From VXNE01 sp963665455 (GTDB taxonomy: Bacteria; Pseudomonadota; Gammaproteobacteria; Pseudomonadales; Azotimanducaceae), in contig OY762279.1 in the NCBI GenBank assembly GCA_963665455.1, forward strand, positions 2,480,001 through 2,544,000: a stretch of DNA of 64,000 nt. The letters run 5' to 3'. The notes beneath the pieces are model-generated. The model saw only the letters and a list, made by a program, of their open reading frames with translations. It did not search any database and was not told the DNA's origin. How positions within the stretch are numbered: position 1 is the stretch's first letter; each line of letters begins with the position of its first letter. Below are positions 51,184-59,922 of this stretch, in pieces. The position numbers and the translations under genes were made by a program.

Positions 51184-53880
51184 ATGGCTTCACGTCCCAC
51201 CCATGAGGTTGAAATCGTGGAGACTCGTTCGTTAACTGGTGTCGGTATCAACCCCCTGCCCACCCCCCGCCGGCCTGCGTCGCTGCATGTTGCCCTGCCA
51301 CTGCTCGCCGTACTCTGGCTCGGCGGCGGGACGCTCTCTCCCGCTGCCGCGGAGTCCGCCGAACAGGCCACCGAGGCGATCGAAGAGGTCGTGGTCGTCG
51401 GCTCCCGACGCCGCGACCGTTCCGCGGCCGACTCGCCGGTGCCGGTGGACGTCATCGAGGGCGACGACTTCCTGGCACACGGTGGCAGCGACATGGACGA
51501 CCTGCTCGCGGCCACCATCCCGTCCTACAACGTCGCCCAGGAGCCGATCAGCGATGCGGCCACGTTCATTCGCCCGGCGACCCTGCGCTCGCTGCCTCCC
51601 GACTCGACCCTCGTGCTGCTGAACGGCAAGCGAAGACACCGCGCGGCGGTCATCGCGCTCCTCGGCGCGGGCATCTCGGGCGGCTCGCAGGGCCCGGACC
51701 TCTCGGTCATCCCGGCCATCGCCCTCGACCGCCTCGAGGTGCTGCGCGACGGCGCGTCGGCACAGTACGGCTCCGACGCGATCGCGGGGATCATGAACTT
51801 CATCCTGAAGGAGGACTCAAGCGGCGCCCGGGTCGATGCGAAGTGGGGTCAGTTCTTCGAGGGAGATGGCGACGCGCTGACGCTGTCCGCGAACGTCGGA
51901 CTGCCGCTCACCGACGCCGGGTTCGCCAACCTGAGCTTCGAGTGGAAGGAGTCCGACCCGACCAGCCGTAGCCGGCAGCGCGGCGACGCCCAGGGGCTCA
52001 TCGACGCGGGCAACACCCACGTGCGCCGGCCCGCCGCCCAGATCTGGGGCGCGCCGGAAATCTCGGACGACTACAAGGTGTTCGGCAACTTCGGCCTCGA
52101 CCTCGGCAACGGCAGCGAGGCGTATGCCTTCGGCAATTTTGCGGAGCGGCAGGTGGAGGGCGGCTTCTACTACCGCAACCCGCACACCCGTGGAGGCGTG
52201 TTCAAGGGTCCCGAGATCGACGGCATGGACACGGTCAAGGTGGCGGACTTCTCCGGCGCGACCGCAGCCCTCGTCAACGGCGGCATGGGCTTGGCGGACG
52301 CCGTCAAGGCGGTGGCGGCGGGAGGCGGATGCCCCATCGTGTTCATTCGGGACAACCAACCCGACGCCGGAGCACTGGCCAACATCGCCGGACGCCCGGA
52401 CTGCTACTCGCTCATCGAGAAATTCCCCGGGGGCTTCACGCCGCAGTTCGGCGGCTACGTGGACGACGTGGCATTGACCGCGGGCCTGCGCGGCAACATC
52501 GGCGATGGCTGGTACTACGACGTGAGCGCCTCCGCCGGGCGCAGCAACGCCGAGTTCTACATCTACAACACCATCAACCCGCAGCTTCTCACGATGCGCA
52601 ACGACATCCCCGTCTACTACGACGCGGGGGCCTACACGGAGACGGACCGCGTCTTCAACTTCGACCTGTCGAAGCCGTTCGACGTGGGCTGGTGGGGACC
52701 GCTGAACGTCGCCTTTGGCCTCGAGTATCGCGACGAGACCTTCCGTATCCACAACGGGGAACCGAATTCGTTCTTCATCGACCTGAACCTGGCCGCCCAG
52801 GGCTTTGGCGTCGGCTCCAACGGCTTTCCGGGCTTCCAGCCGGGAGATGCCGGCGAGAACACGGTGCGCGCGAAGGCGGCGTACCTCGACCTGGAGTCCG
52901 ACGTGTCGGAGCACTGGCTGCTCGGCGCGGCGTTGCGTTACGAGGACTACTCCGAGTTCGGCGACACCCTCGACGGCAAGTTGGCGGCCCGGGTGCAGCT
53001 TTCCGACAACGTCGCCCTGCGCGGCGCGGCGAGTACGGGATTCCGGGTGCCCACGGCGGGACAGGCGAACCTGCGCAACGTGACCACCGAGTTCAACCAG
53101 GGCCGCTTGGCGGACATCGCGACCCTGCCGCCGACGAACCCCATCGCGCAGCAGAAGGGGGCCCAGCCGCTGACCCCCGAAGAATCGGTGAACCTGACCT
53201 TCGGGTTGGTGTTCAACGTTGGGGCCCTCGACGTCACCATCGACTACTACAACATCGAGATCGAAGACCGCATTTCCTTCACGAGCCGGTTCAACCTGAC
53301 GCCGGACGACGTGGCGGCGCTGCTGGCCGCGGGGGTGACAGACGCCACCAGCTTCACGTCGGTGCGGTTCTTCTCGAACCAGCAGACGGTCGAGGCGTCC
53401 GGCGTGGACGTGGTCGCCACGCTGCCCTTCGATCTCGGCGGCGGCGTCTCGACCCTGACGCTTGCGGCGAACTGGTCGGACGTCGAGTTGACGGAGTTCA
53501 GCCCGGACTTCACCAGCACCAACCGTCGGCTACAGATCGAGCGAGGACGGCCGGATTCCCGCTTCAGCCTTACCTGGAGCCACATGCAGGGCCGGTGGCG
53601 CTTCATGGCCCGGGCGCGCTACTACGGCGAGTACTACGACGCTCCGACGGGCGACGGTTCGGTGGCGTTCTACCCGGAACCGGACTTGTTGGTCGATGCG
53701 GAGGTCGCGGTGGAGGCCACGGACGCGCTCTCGGTGCTGGTCGGCCTCTCGAACGCGTTCGACACCTACCCGGACACGAATCCGAATGGCGAGGTCGCCG
53801 GGCTCATCTACCCGGAACAGTCGCCCTACGGTTTCAACGGCGGATTCACCTACCTCCGGCTGAGCTACTCGCCGTGGTAG
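51184..53880 (+). CDS. TonB-dependent outer-membrane receptor 4
   Basis: This receptor is about 898 aa. The signal region includes SLHVALPLLAVLWLGG ending SPAAAESAE. The TonB box is AIEEVVVVGSRRRD. The plug has ATLRSLPPDSTLVLLNGKRRH and LEVLRDGASAQYGSDAIAGIMNFIL. The barrel has RGAASTGFRVPTAGQANLRN and ends YLRLSYSPW. The ATG at 51184 is one option; a GTG at 51217 with GAGG 8 bases upstream is nearly as good and gives a more ordinary signal peptide. It is a paralogue of receptor 3. Its position opposite the kinase-regulator fusion suggests ligand-responsive control. Confidence 0.9.
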   Translation: MASRPTHEVEIVETRSLTGVGINPLPTPRRPASLHVALPLLAVLWLGGGTLSPAAAESAEQATEAIEEVVVVGSRRRDRSAADSPVPVDVIEGDDFLAHGGSDMDDLLAATIPSYNVAQEPISDAATFIRPATLRSLPPDSTLVLLNGKRRHRAAVIALLGAGISGGSQGPDLSVIPAIALDRLEVLRDGASAQYGSDAIAGIMNFILKEDSSGARVDAKWGQFFEGDGDALTLSANVGLPLTDAGFANLSFEWKESDPTSRSRQRGDAQGLIDAGNTHVRRPAAQIWGAPEISDDYKVFGNFGLDLGNGSEAYAFGNFAERQVEGGFYYRNPHTRGGVFKGPEIDGMDTVKVADFSGATAALVNGGMGLADAVKAVAAGGGCPIVFIRDNQPDAGALANIAGRPDCYSLIEKFPGGFTPQFGGYVDDVALTAGLRGNIGDGWYYDVSASAGRSNAEFYIYNTINPQLLTMRNDIPVYYDAGAYTETDRVFNFDLSKPFDVGWWGPLNVAFGLEYRDETFRIHNGEPNSFFIDLNLAAQGFGVGSNGFPGFQPGDAGENTVRAKAAYLDLESDVSEHWLLGAALRYEDYSEFGDTLDGKLAARVQLSDNVALRGAASTGFRVPTAGQANLRNVTTEFNQGRLADIATLPPTNPIAQQKGAQPLTPEESVNLTFGLVFNVGALDVTIDYYNIEIEDRISFTSRFNLTPDDVAALLAAGVTDATSFTSVRFFSNQQTVEASGVDVVATLPFDLGGGVSTLTLAANWSDVELTEFSPDFTSTNRRLQIERGRPDSRFSLTWSHMQGRWRFMARARYYGEYYDAPTGDGSVAFYPEPDLLVDAEVAVEATDALSVLVGLSNAFDTYPDTNPNGEVAGLIYPEQSPYGFNGGFTYLRLSYSPW

Positions 53881-53911
53881 CTCGACCGCGAAGGTAGGCG
53901 ACGGGCGCCTT

Positions 53912-53942
53912 CGCCTCCAACCGGCAAACCGGGTTGGAGGCG
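53912..53942 (+). terminator. Hairpin after receptor 4 (possible terminator)
   Basis: A perfect 11-bp stem CGCCTCCAACC (53912-53922) / GGTTGGAGGCG (53932-53942) lies 32 bases after the stop of receptor 4. There is no T run after it, so if it ends transcription it does so with Rho or by stabilising the 3' end. Confidence 0.45.
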
Positions 53943-54024
53943 CGGGTGTCCGTCGGATGCCTTGTGCCTTTTCCGCGGCGTGTGGCGGGTTACACTCACT
54001 CCGCCCCACGGTTACGGAACGTCC

Positions 54025-55056
54025 ATGTCGATTGCCAACCCCCTCGCGCTGCGCGGCGCGCCCGGCTCGCCCTATACGCGCAAGATGGTCGCGGTGCTGC
54101 GGTACCGGCGCATCCCCTATCGGCTGCTGATCGGAGACGACGCCGGGAGCGGCGACGCGCTGCCCGAGCCCAAGGTCTCGCTGCTCCCGACGTTCTTCTT
54201 CCCCGGCGCGGACGGCGAACTCGAAGCGGTGGTCGACTCGACCCCGATCATCCGGCGCCTCGAGGAGGAAGCCCTCGAACGCTCCGTGGTCCCGTCCGAC
54301 CCGGCGCTCGCGTTCCTGAACTACCTCCTGGAGGACTATGCGGACGAGTGGCTCACCAAGGCCATGTTCCACTACCGCTGGTACTACGATGCGGACATCG
54401 CGCTCGCCGGCGAGATCCTGCCCCGCTGGCGGAACATCGCCGGCACGGACGCCGAGATCGCGCCGATGTCGCAGTTCGTGCGCGATCGCCAGATCAGCCG
54501 GCTGTATGTCGTCGGGAGCAACGACACCACGGCGCCGGTCATCGAGGGCAGCTATCGCCGCTTCCTCGCGTGCCTGGACGGGCAAATCCAGGAGGGTCCC
54601 TACCTGTTTGGCCGGCGCCCGGCTTCCGCGGACTTCGGCCTCTACGGGCAGTTGACGCAGCTCGTGGCCTTCGACCCGACACCCGCCCGCCTTGCCGAAA
54701 GCGAGGCACCCCGCGTCGTCGCTTGGGTGCAATTGGTGGACGACCTCTCGGGCCTCGAACCGCACGAAGAGGACTGGCACTCGCGAGAGGAGCTACCGGA
54801 CACGCTGCGCGCACTCCTGGAGGAGGTCGGACGGACCTACGTGCCGGTGATGCTCGCCAACGCCCGTGCGTTCGAGGACGGGGCCGAGACGGTCGAGGCG
54901 GAGGTGGAGGGGCTGCCCTGGGTGCAGCAGCCCTTCCCCTATCAGGCGAAGTGCCTCCAGTGGGTGCGTCAGGAGTATGCGCGGCTGGACGGGTCCGATC
55001 GTGCGGCGGTGGATGCCATGCTCCACGGGACGGGCTGCGAAGCGCTGTTTCGGTAG
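54025..55056 (+). CDS. Glutathione S-transferase-like protein
   Basis: This 343-aa cytoplasmic protein has an N-terminal thioredoxin-like GST domain. It has ALRGAPGSPYTRKMVAVLRYRRIPY at the start, LLPTFFF with the cis-proline, and DSTPIIRRLEE matching the gamma-glutamyl-binding ESxxI site. An all-helical C-terminal domain (SYRRFLACLDGQIQEGPYLFGRRPASADFGLYGQL) and an extra C-terminal helix pair follow. It is longer than a classical GST (about 210 aa). The catalytic residue could be Ser or Tyr in GSPYTRK. The ATG at 54025 is chosen from the domain start. Substrate unknown; no operon partner is obvious. Confidence 0.82.
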   Translation: MSIANPLALRGAPGSPYTRKMVAVLRYRRIPYRLLIGDDAGSGDALPEPKVSLLPTFFFPGADGELEAVVDSTPIIRRLEEEALERSVVPSDPALAFLNYLLEDYADEWLTKAMFHYRWYYDADIALAGEILPRWRNIAGTDAEIAPMSQFVRDRQISRLYVVGSNDTTAPVIEGSYRRFLACLDGQIQEGPYLFGRRPASADFGLYGQLTQLVAFDPTPARLAESEAPRVVAWVQLVDDLSGLEPHEEDWHSREELPDTLRALLEEVGRTYVPVMLANARAFEDGAETVEAEVEGLPWVQQPFPYQAKCLQWVRQEYARLDGSDRAAVDAMLHGTGCEALFR

Positions 55057-55159
55057 CTGGCTTCGAGTACACTGACGCATCGCCGCATCGGCACGCTGGG
55101 GGTCGGATTTGGAAGCGTCGACAGCGCAGGGCCGAGGTGGTCGTGCTCGTTCTAGGGAA

Positions 55160-57079
55160 ATGTCACGGACGGCCAGACGGGCGACGATGATCCTCGCGGA
55201 TCTGCTGGCGCTGCCTTCTCTCCTCTGGTTGTCCCTGTGGGTCGCCGGCGCGGACGCGGAGGGCCTGGCGCTGGGCCTCGCCGCGGTCGCCGGGATGGTG
55301 GCGCTCCTCACGTTCGGCTGGCTCGGGCTGTATCGCGCGATCGTGCGCGTGATGGATTTTGGCTTGGTCATGGCGGCGGTCCGAACGCTGCTCCCCTGCG
55401 TGGTGTGCGTCAGCGCGGTGCTCGCCTTCTCCATCGACGTGGTGGTGGCGATCCGGGTCGGGGTCGTGTTCTTCGCGCTGGGTCTCGTGTACGTCACGGG
55501 TAGCCGCTTCGCCGCGGGGATTTTGGCCGGCGTCTCGCGCCCGCGCGGCCAGCGCGTGGTCGTCTACGGCGAAGCCTACGAGGCCGCCCGGCTGGCCGCG
55601 CTGATCCGCGGCCACGGCAGCATCGCTCCCGTGGCGTTGGTCGACGACAGGTCCGATCTGGTCGGCCATTCGGTCGACGGCTTCGCGGTGTATCGCTCGT
55701 CCGAGTTGCCGCGGTTGATCGACACGCTCGGCGTCTCGCGCGTGCTCCTCACCATCTCGCCTGGCCGCGAGCGGCGGCGCGTCATGGAACGCCTGGCGGG
55801 GTTGCCGGTGCGCGTGCAGACGATTCCGGACGTCTCCAAGTTGATCACGGGCCAGGTCGGGCTGACCGAGTTGAGCGACGTGGACGTGGTCGACTTGCTG
55901 GATCGCGATCCGGTGCCGCCGATACAGGACTTGCAGGAGACCTGCATACGCGACAAGAACGTGCTGGTCACGGGGGCCGGGGGCTCGATCGGGGCCGCCC
56001 TGTGCCGCCAGATTCTCACGCAGAAGCCGCGGCGGCTGATCTTGCTCGACCTCTCCGAGGCCGCCCTCTACAACATCGACAAGGAGATGCGGGCGGTGGT
56101 GGCCCGGGAAGGGCTGCCGGAGAGCCTCGTGGTGCCCCTGATCGGCTCCGTCCTCAATCGGGCCCGGCTGCGGGACGTGCTCCGGTCCTATCGCGTGGAC
56201 ACCGTGTATCACGCCGCCGCGTACAAGCACGTGCCGCTGGTCGAGTACAACATGATCGAGGGCGTCCAGAACAACGTGTTCGGCACGCTCTACACCGCCG
56301 AGGAGTGCCTGCGCAGCGGGGTCGAGAACATGGTCCTCGTCTCGACCGACAAGGCCGTGAATCCGAGCAGCGTCATGGGCGCCACCAAGCGTCTGGCGGA
56401 GCTCGTGCTGCAGGGGCTGCAGCGGGACGGCGGGACGAAGCTGTCCGTCGTGCGCTTCGGCAACGTGCTTGGGGCCTCGGGCTCGATCGTGCCGCTGTTC
56501 CTCGAACAGATCCGGGCGGGCGGCCCGGTGACCATCACCCATCAAGAGGTCACGCGTTACTTCATGACCATCGACGAAGCGGTCTCCCTGGTGATCCAGG
56601 CGGGATCGCTGGCCCACGGGGGCGACGTGTTCGCCCTCGACATGGGCAAGCCGGTGCGGGTGAAGGATCTGGCCGAGAGGATCGTGGCGCTCATGGGCCT
56701 GACCGTTCGGGACGACGACAATCCGGGCGGCGACATCGAGATCAGCTACATCGGCCTGCGACCGGCGGAGAAGCTCTACGAGGAACTCGCGATCGGCAGG
56801 AACGTGACCGGCACCCGGCATCCCATGATCCTGCGCGCCCAGGAGGAGTTCCTCCCCTGGCCGGAGCTGAACGGCATCCTGGAGCGGCTCCAACGGGCGG
56901 GGGCGGACCTTGACTGCGAGCGCACGCGGGAACTGCTGGAGGCGGTCGTCGATTACGAACCGATCGAGGACGTCGAGGATCTTGTGTGGCAGGAGGCGCG
57001 ACGCGCCCAGGCGTCCTCGCGGGGCGGCTCAAACGTCACCGAGTTGTCCCGCGGGGCCGAGTTGCGCCAGGGCGAGTGA
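55160..57079 (+). CDS. CapD/WbpM-type nucleotide-sugar 4,6-dehydratase
   Basis: This 639-aa inner-membrane enzyme makes 4-keto-6-deoxy sugars (typically from UDP-GlcNAc) for O-antigen, capsule or glycan synthesis. Four N-terminal helices (about residues 9-125) precede a CoA-binding-like Rossmann domain. The catalytic SDR domain has TGAGGSIGAALCRQI (about residue 273), YHAAAYKHVPLVE, and STDKAVNPSSVMGATKR, where Met replaces the usual catalytic Tyr as in this subgroup. AGGG lies 3 bases before the ATG at 55160; an upstream TTG at 55109 and an ATG at 55187 are alternatives. No other polysaccharide genes are adjacent. Confidence 0.92.
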   Translation: MSRTARRATMILADLLALPSLLWLSLWVAGADAEGLALGLAAVAGMVALLTFGWLGLYRAIVRVMDFGLVMAAVRTLLPCVVCVSAVLAFSIDVVVAIRVGVVFFALGLVYVTGSRFAAGILAGVSRPRGQRVVVYGEAYEAARLAALIRGHGSIAPVALVDDRSDLVGHSVDGFAVYRSSELPRLIDTLGVSRVLLTISPGRERRRVMERLAGLPVRVQTIPDVSKLITGQVGLTELSDVDVVDLLDRDPVPPIQDLQETCIRDKNVLVTGAGGSIGAALCRQILTQKPRRLILLDLSEAALYNIDKEMRAVVAREGLPESLVVPLIGSVLNRARLRDVLRSYRVDTVYHAAAYKHVPLVEYNMIEGVQNNVFGTLYTAEECLRSGVENMVLVSTDKAVNPSSVMGATKRLAELVLQGLQRDGGTKLSVVRFGNVLGASGSIVPLFLEQIRAGGPVTITHQEVTRYFMTIDEAVSLVIQAGSLAHGGDVFALDMGKPVRVKDLAERIVALMGLTVRDDDNPGGDIEISYIGLRPAEKLYEELAIGRNVTGTRHPMILRAQEEFLPWPELNGILERLQRAGADLDCERTRELLEAVVDYEPIEDVEDLVWQEARRAQASSRGGSNVTELSRGAELRQGE

Positions 57080-57094
57080 GTACGAAAGCGCGGG

Positions 57095-58048
57095 TTACGC
57101 CACCGTGAACGTCCCGTGCAGCGCGTGGCGCTGCAATGGGGCCAGGGTGTCCTTGCCCACGACCAGTACGCGCGTCCCGAGCTCCGGCCGCCAGACATGG
57201 GCGTCCAGATAGCTCACCGGCCCGGCGGCGAGCCGCTCCGGCGCGACCACGAACGGGGGCATGAGCAGCACGAGATGCCGCGCGGTGACGACGAAGTCGT
57301 GCACCATGCCGAGCGGTTCACACGGCAGATGGCCGAAGGCCGAGGGTCGTCCCGCCGGATCGATGCGGTAGAAGAGGAGCATCGACCGCCGACCCGCCAC
57401 GACGCCGATGTTCCACACGGTGCCGTCCGCATCGAGTTTCGGGTGGGCGGAGAAGGGCAGGCCGGCGAGATCCTCGCGCCAGCGGACCGGGGGACCGGCT
57501 TCGAGTGTCTCCGCATCCACCGGGATCGCCGAGCCGCCCTCCCACAGCGCGAAGAGCCGTCCCCCGTGGGCGAGCACGGACGTGTTGGCGACGTTCATGT
57601 CGTCGGGGCCCGAGACCGGTCGCGGATCGGGCGGCACCGTGCCGAAGCTCGGGAGTATCCGGCGTCCGGCTTGTGTTTCGAGGCGGCGCTTGCGCGTCTC
57701 AAGGAGCCGTGCGCGGTGGGTGACGCGGGCACCATCGAACACGAACGCCTGGATCATGCCGTCGCCGTCGAACCAATGGCCGTAGCGGTGGCCGAAGCGC
57801 TCGTGCTCGGCCGGACCGTTGCGCCACAGCACGCCGGTAAGCTCCCGGGGCAGCGTCCCGAATACGGTCGTCAGGGGCGCCGCCAGTACCGGTGCCGGCG
57901 GGTTCGCGAAGGCGAGCAGCCGCGGCTCCGCGGCCACTGCGGCCGCGAAGTCCTCGCGACGCCCGGACCGCGCGACGGTCGGGAGCAGTAGGGGGGCGGA
58001 CCCCAGGGCGCGCAACACGTCGCGCCGAGAGGGGCGAAGGGTCGTCAT
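57095..58048 (-). pseudogene. C-terminally truncated carotenoid oxygenase
   Basis: The 317-residue product begins with a twin-arginine-like signal (RRDVLRALGSAPLLLP). It continues as a carotenoid cleavage oxygenase propeller: LTGVLWRNGPAEHERFG, HWFDGDGMIQAF, DDMNVANTSV, FSAHPKLDADG and LGMVHDFVVT. Two of the four iron-ligand histidines are present (in SAHPK and VHDF). The protein stops after LAPLQRHALHGTFTVA, about 150 residues short of a normal enzyme, so the other two histidines are missing. It is very unlikely to be active. The stop lies 15 bases from the end of the capD-like gene. Its ATG overlaps the stop of the DUF2141 fragment (4-bp overlap), showing a former operon. Confidence 0.8.
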
Positions 58049-58383
58049 TGCGGGGACTCCGGCGACCCGATGGCGACCACGATGCGGGTCGTCTCCGCGT
58101 CGCCGACGGCCACCGCGGCGTTGGCGAAGCTAGGTGGTCCCATGAAACCCCGAGCGCCGTTGGAGAAGCCGTAACCCTCCGTCGGCATGCCCACGAAGTT
58201 GGCGTTCAACTCGCCGTCGCCGTTCGCGTCGTGGAACGCGGCCACCGCATACTCGCCCGGGGCGAGCCCGTCGAAGTGGAACGTCATGGTGCCCTTCGTG
58301 GCGGGCCGCGCCGCGTTCGCGACGACGCCGGCAGCGCTCGGAAACGCGGCGTCCGGATGCGCTTGATGGACCGCGACGATCAC
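58045..58383 (-). pseudogene. DUF2141 protein lacking its N terminus
   Basis: The frame encodes the C-terminal three quarters of a DUF2141 domain. GLAPGEYAVAAFHDANGDGELNANF and GYGFSNGARGFMGPPSFANAAVAV are diagnostic. The signal peptide and first beta-strand are missing. The GTG at 58383 is the only start near the homology boundary; further upstream the frame runs into the remnant on the other strand and loses resemblance. DUF2141 proteins are normally exported, so without a signal this product should not reach its compartment. Its stop overlaps the start of the carotenoid oxygenase relic. Confidence 0.7.
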
Positions 58384-58387
58384 GGGC

Positions 58388-58770
58388 TTGGTCCTAATGC
58401 TTGGAGAAATGCGGGCGGCACGGGAGGCTGTTCGGCCCGACGCCTCCCGTGCCGGCGACGCCGCGCGTTTCCTCGACCGCTTGCCCGCGAAAGTCGGCCG
58501 GGACGTCGTCTGCCTCAGCATGGCCGACCATTACGTCGAAGTCTTCACCACCCTCGGATCGACGCTGATCCTGATGCGTTTCTCGGCGCGGTGGCGGAAC
58601 TTGAGGGCGCGGACGGCCTGCGCGTACACCGCTCCCACTGGGTCTCCCGCCGGCACGTCAGCGGTGCCCATCGGCGTGGCGGCCGGACGTTCCTGAAACT
58701 GACGGGAGGACGCGAGATTCCGGTCAGCCGGGGGTATCTGGCGGAGGTGCGTGCGGCGGGGCTCGTCTGA
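58388..58770 (+). pseudogene. LytTR DNA-binding domain remnant with frameshift
   Basis: A LytTR domain is readable only across two frames. Frame one gives FLDRLPAKVGRDVVCLSM, MADHYVEVFTTLG and STLILMRFS up to about 58585. Frame two resumes with AVAELEGADGLRVHRSHWVS and REIPVSRGYLAEVRAAGLV to 58770. Inserting one A after base 58586 (TCGG to TCGGA) restores a continuous reading frame with Asp. No N-terminal membrane or receiver part is visible: the frame starts at the DUF2141 junction. Originally a transcription regulator of the membrane-anchored LytTR type. A sequencing error is the alternative for the frameshift, but not for the missing N terminus. Confidence 0.75.
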
Positions 58771-58778
58771 ACGGGGAG

Positions 58779-58856
58779 TGGTAGGCGCGATTGGATTCGA
58801 ACCAACGACCCCCACCATGTCAAGGTGGTGCTCTAACCGGGCTGAGCTACGCGCCT
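58779..58856 (-). tRNA. tRNA-Val (anticodon GAC), CCA encoded
   Basis: On the minus strand the cloverleaf is complete. The acceptor AGGCGCG pairs with CGCGCCT (7 bp). The D arm is GCTC...GAGC with AGCCCGGTTA loop. The anticodon stem CCACC/GGTGG encloses loop TTGACAT. The variable region is GGGTC and the T arm is GTTGG-TTCGAAT-CCAAT. The 3' end reads ACCA, so CCA is encoded. The anticodon GAC reads valine codons GUC/GUU. It is divergent from infC. Confidence 0.96.
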
Positions 58857-58954
58857 GAAGGCGGCGTAACGTACCACCGCGACGGCGCGGGGTTCAACCG
58901 GTCCGCGTCCGGGCGCGGGCGCGGTTCGGTGCGTCTCGAACACGGGTTCCAAGG

Positions 58955-58984
58955 TTGTTCTCCGGCGCGTTGCGGCAGTAGAAT
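58955..58984 (+). promoter_or_regulatory. Putative promoter of the infC operon
   Basis: TTGTTC at 58955-58960 and TAGAAT at 58979-58984 are separated by 18 bp, a reasonable sigma70-type pair. The transcript would start near 58991, leaving about 65 bases before the infC start. The rest of 58857-59056 shows no gene. Confidence 0.5.
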
Positions 58985-59056
58985 CGCGGCCCCGATGGTC
59001 AGGTGCCGTCCCTGAGGGGTTGGCGCGGACCCGTGTAACTGCATGGAGTGTTGCCT

Positions 59057-59602
59057 ATCAAGAGATCAGCAGGGAAAGCTCAGCCGCCGCGCGCCGTACT
59101 GAACGAGGACATTCGCGCCAGGGAGGTGCGCCTCGTGGGTGCGGACGGCGGGCAGGTGGGTATCGTCCCCCGGGAAGACGCCCTGGGGGAGGCGAGAAGG
59201 GAAGGGTTGGACTTGGTGCTCGTTGCGCCGGATGCGAATCCGCCGGTCGTCAAGGTGATGGACTATGGCAAGCATCTGTTCGACTTGAAGAAGGCGAAGA
59301 CGGCGCAGAGGAAGAAGCAGAAGCAGATCCAGGTCAAGGAGATGAAGTTCCGCCCCGGCACGGAGGAGGGGGACTACCAGGTGAAGCTGCGCAATCTCGT
59401 GCGCTTCCTGGAGGACGGAGACAAGGCGAAGGTGAGCCTGCGTTTCCGCGGGCGCGAGATGGTCCACCCCGAGCTTGGGACGAAGCTGCTGAAGCGGATC
59501 GAGATGGACCTCGAGCCGTATGCCTCCATCGAGACGGCCCCGAAGTTTGAGGGTCGCCAGATGACGATGGTGCTGTCGCCCCGGAGCAGGCGAAAGAACT
59601 AG
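59057..59602 (+). CDS. infC: Translation initiation factor IF-3, probable AUC start
   Basis: This 181-aa factor prevents subunit joining and proofreads start codon and initiator tRNA. It matches IF-3 end to end: EDIRAREVRLVGADGGQVGIV at the start, VMDYGKHLFDLKKAK and IQVKEMKFRPGTEEGDYQVK in the linker, FRGREMVHPELG and EGRQMTMVLSPRSRRKN at the end. The only well-placed start is ATC at 59057: GGAG at 59045-59048 lies 8 bases before it and the length then equals E. coli IF-3. GTG (59048) and TTG (59051) overlap that site. A rare start would allow IF-3 to repress its own translation. thrS, its usual upstream neighbour, is absent. Confidence 0.93.
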   Translation: MKRSAGKAQPPRAVLNEDIRAREVRLVGADGGQVGIVPREDALGEARREGLDLVLVAPDANPPVVKVMDYGKHLFDLKKAKTAQRKKQKQIQVKEMKFRPGTEEGDYQVKLRNLVRFLEDGDKAKVSLRFRGREMVHPELGTKLLKRIEMDLEPYASIETAPKFEGRQMTMVLSPRSRRKN

Positions 59603-59718
59603 GCGCATTCGCGAGGTGGAGCCTAATGGCGTCCCCTCGACGAAGCTGGACGCATTCCGGGAACGATCCGGCGGGTCGATGGACGCCGAACTGCCACGCG
59701 AGGGATCGCCAAGTAGGG

Positions 59719-59876
59719 TTAGGGAAGATCTGATTAAGACCTTCCCTAGCGCGGCACAGGGATGTGCCGCCAAATTCGATGGCGTAAGCCATTGAATTTG
59801 CGGAGCAAGCCGAAACCGCGCTTTTGGCTTGCGACCTGAACAGGCCCATGGACGGGCTTGTTCAGACGTTCCTTAG
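59719..59876 (-). mobile_element. IS5-type MITE, copy B (150 bp plus TTAG target duplication)
   Basis: The core 59723-59872 is flanked by TTAG on both sides (59719-59722, 59873-59876), a YTAR target like that of copy A. The sequence is about 97% identical to copy A in the opposite orientation and keeps the same series of hairpins. It lies between infC and rpmI and fills half of that 320-base intergenic space. In many bacteria that region carries the L20-binding control site. Transcripts of the operon must run through its stem-loops. Confidence 0.87.
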
Positions 59877-59922
59877 TGCAGAGGGCCGGCGGCAGCGCCG
59901 GCAGACAGAGGAGCAAACTCGG

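Noticed and set aside
59043..59102. Short frame starting ATG 59043 (about 19 codons) across the infC start
   Set aside because: Out of frame with infC, no ribosome site, no recognisable composition; probably chance.
59824..59922. N-terminal extension of L35 from a TTG at 59824
   Set aside because: It is read-through of the MITE end; the normal L35 N terminus with its own ribosome site begins at 59923.
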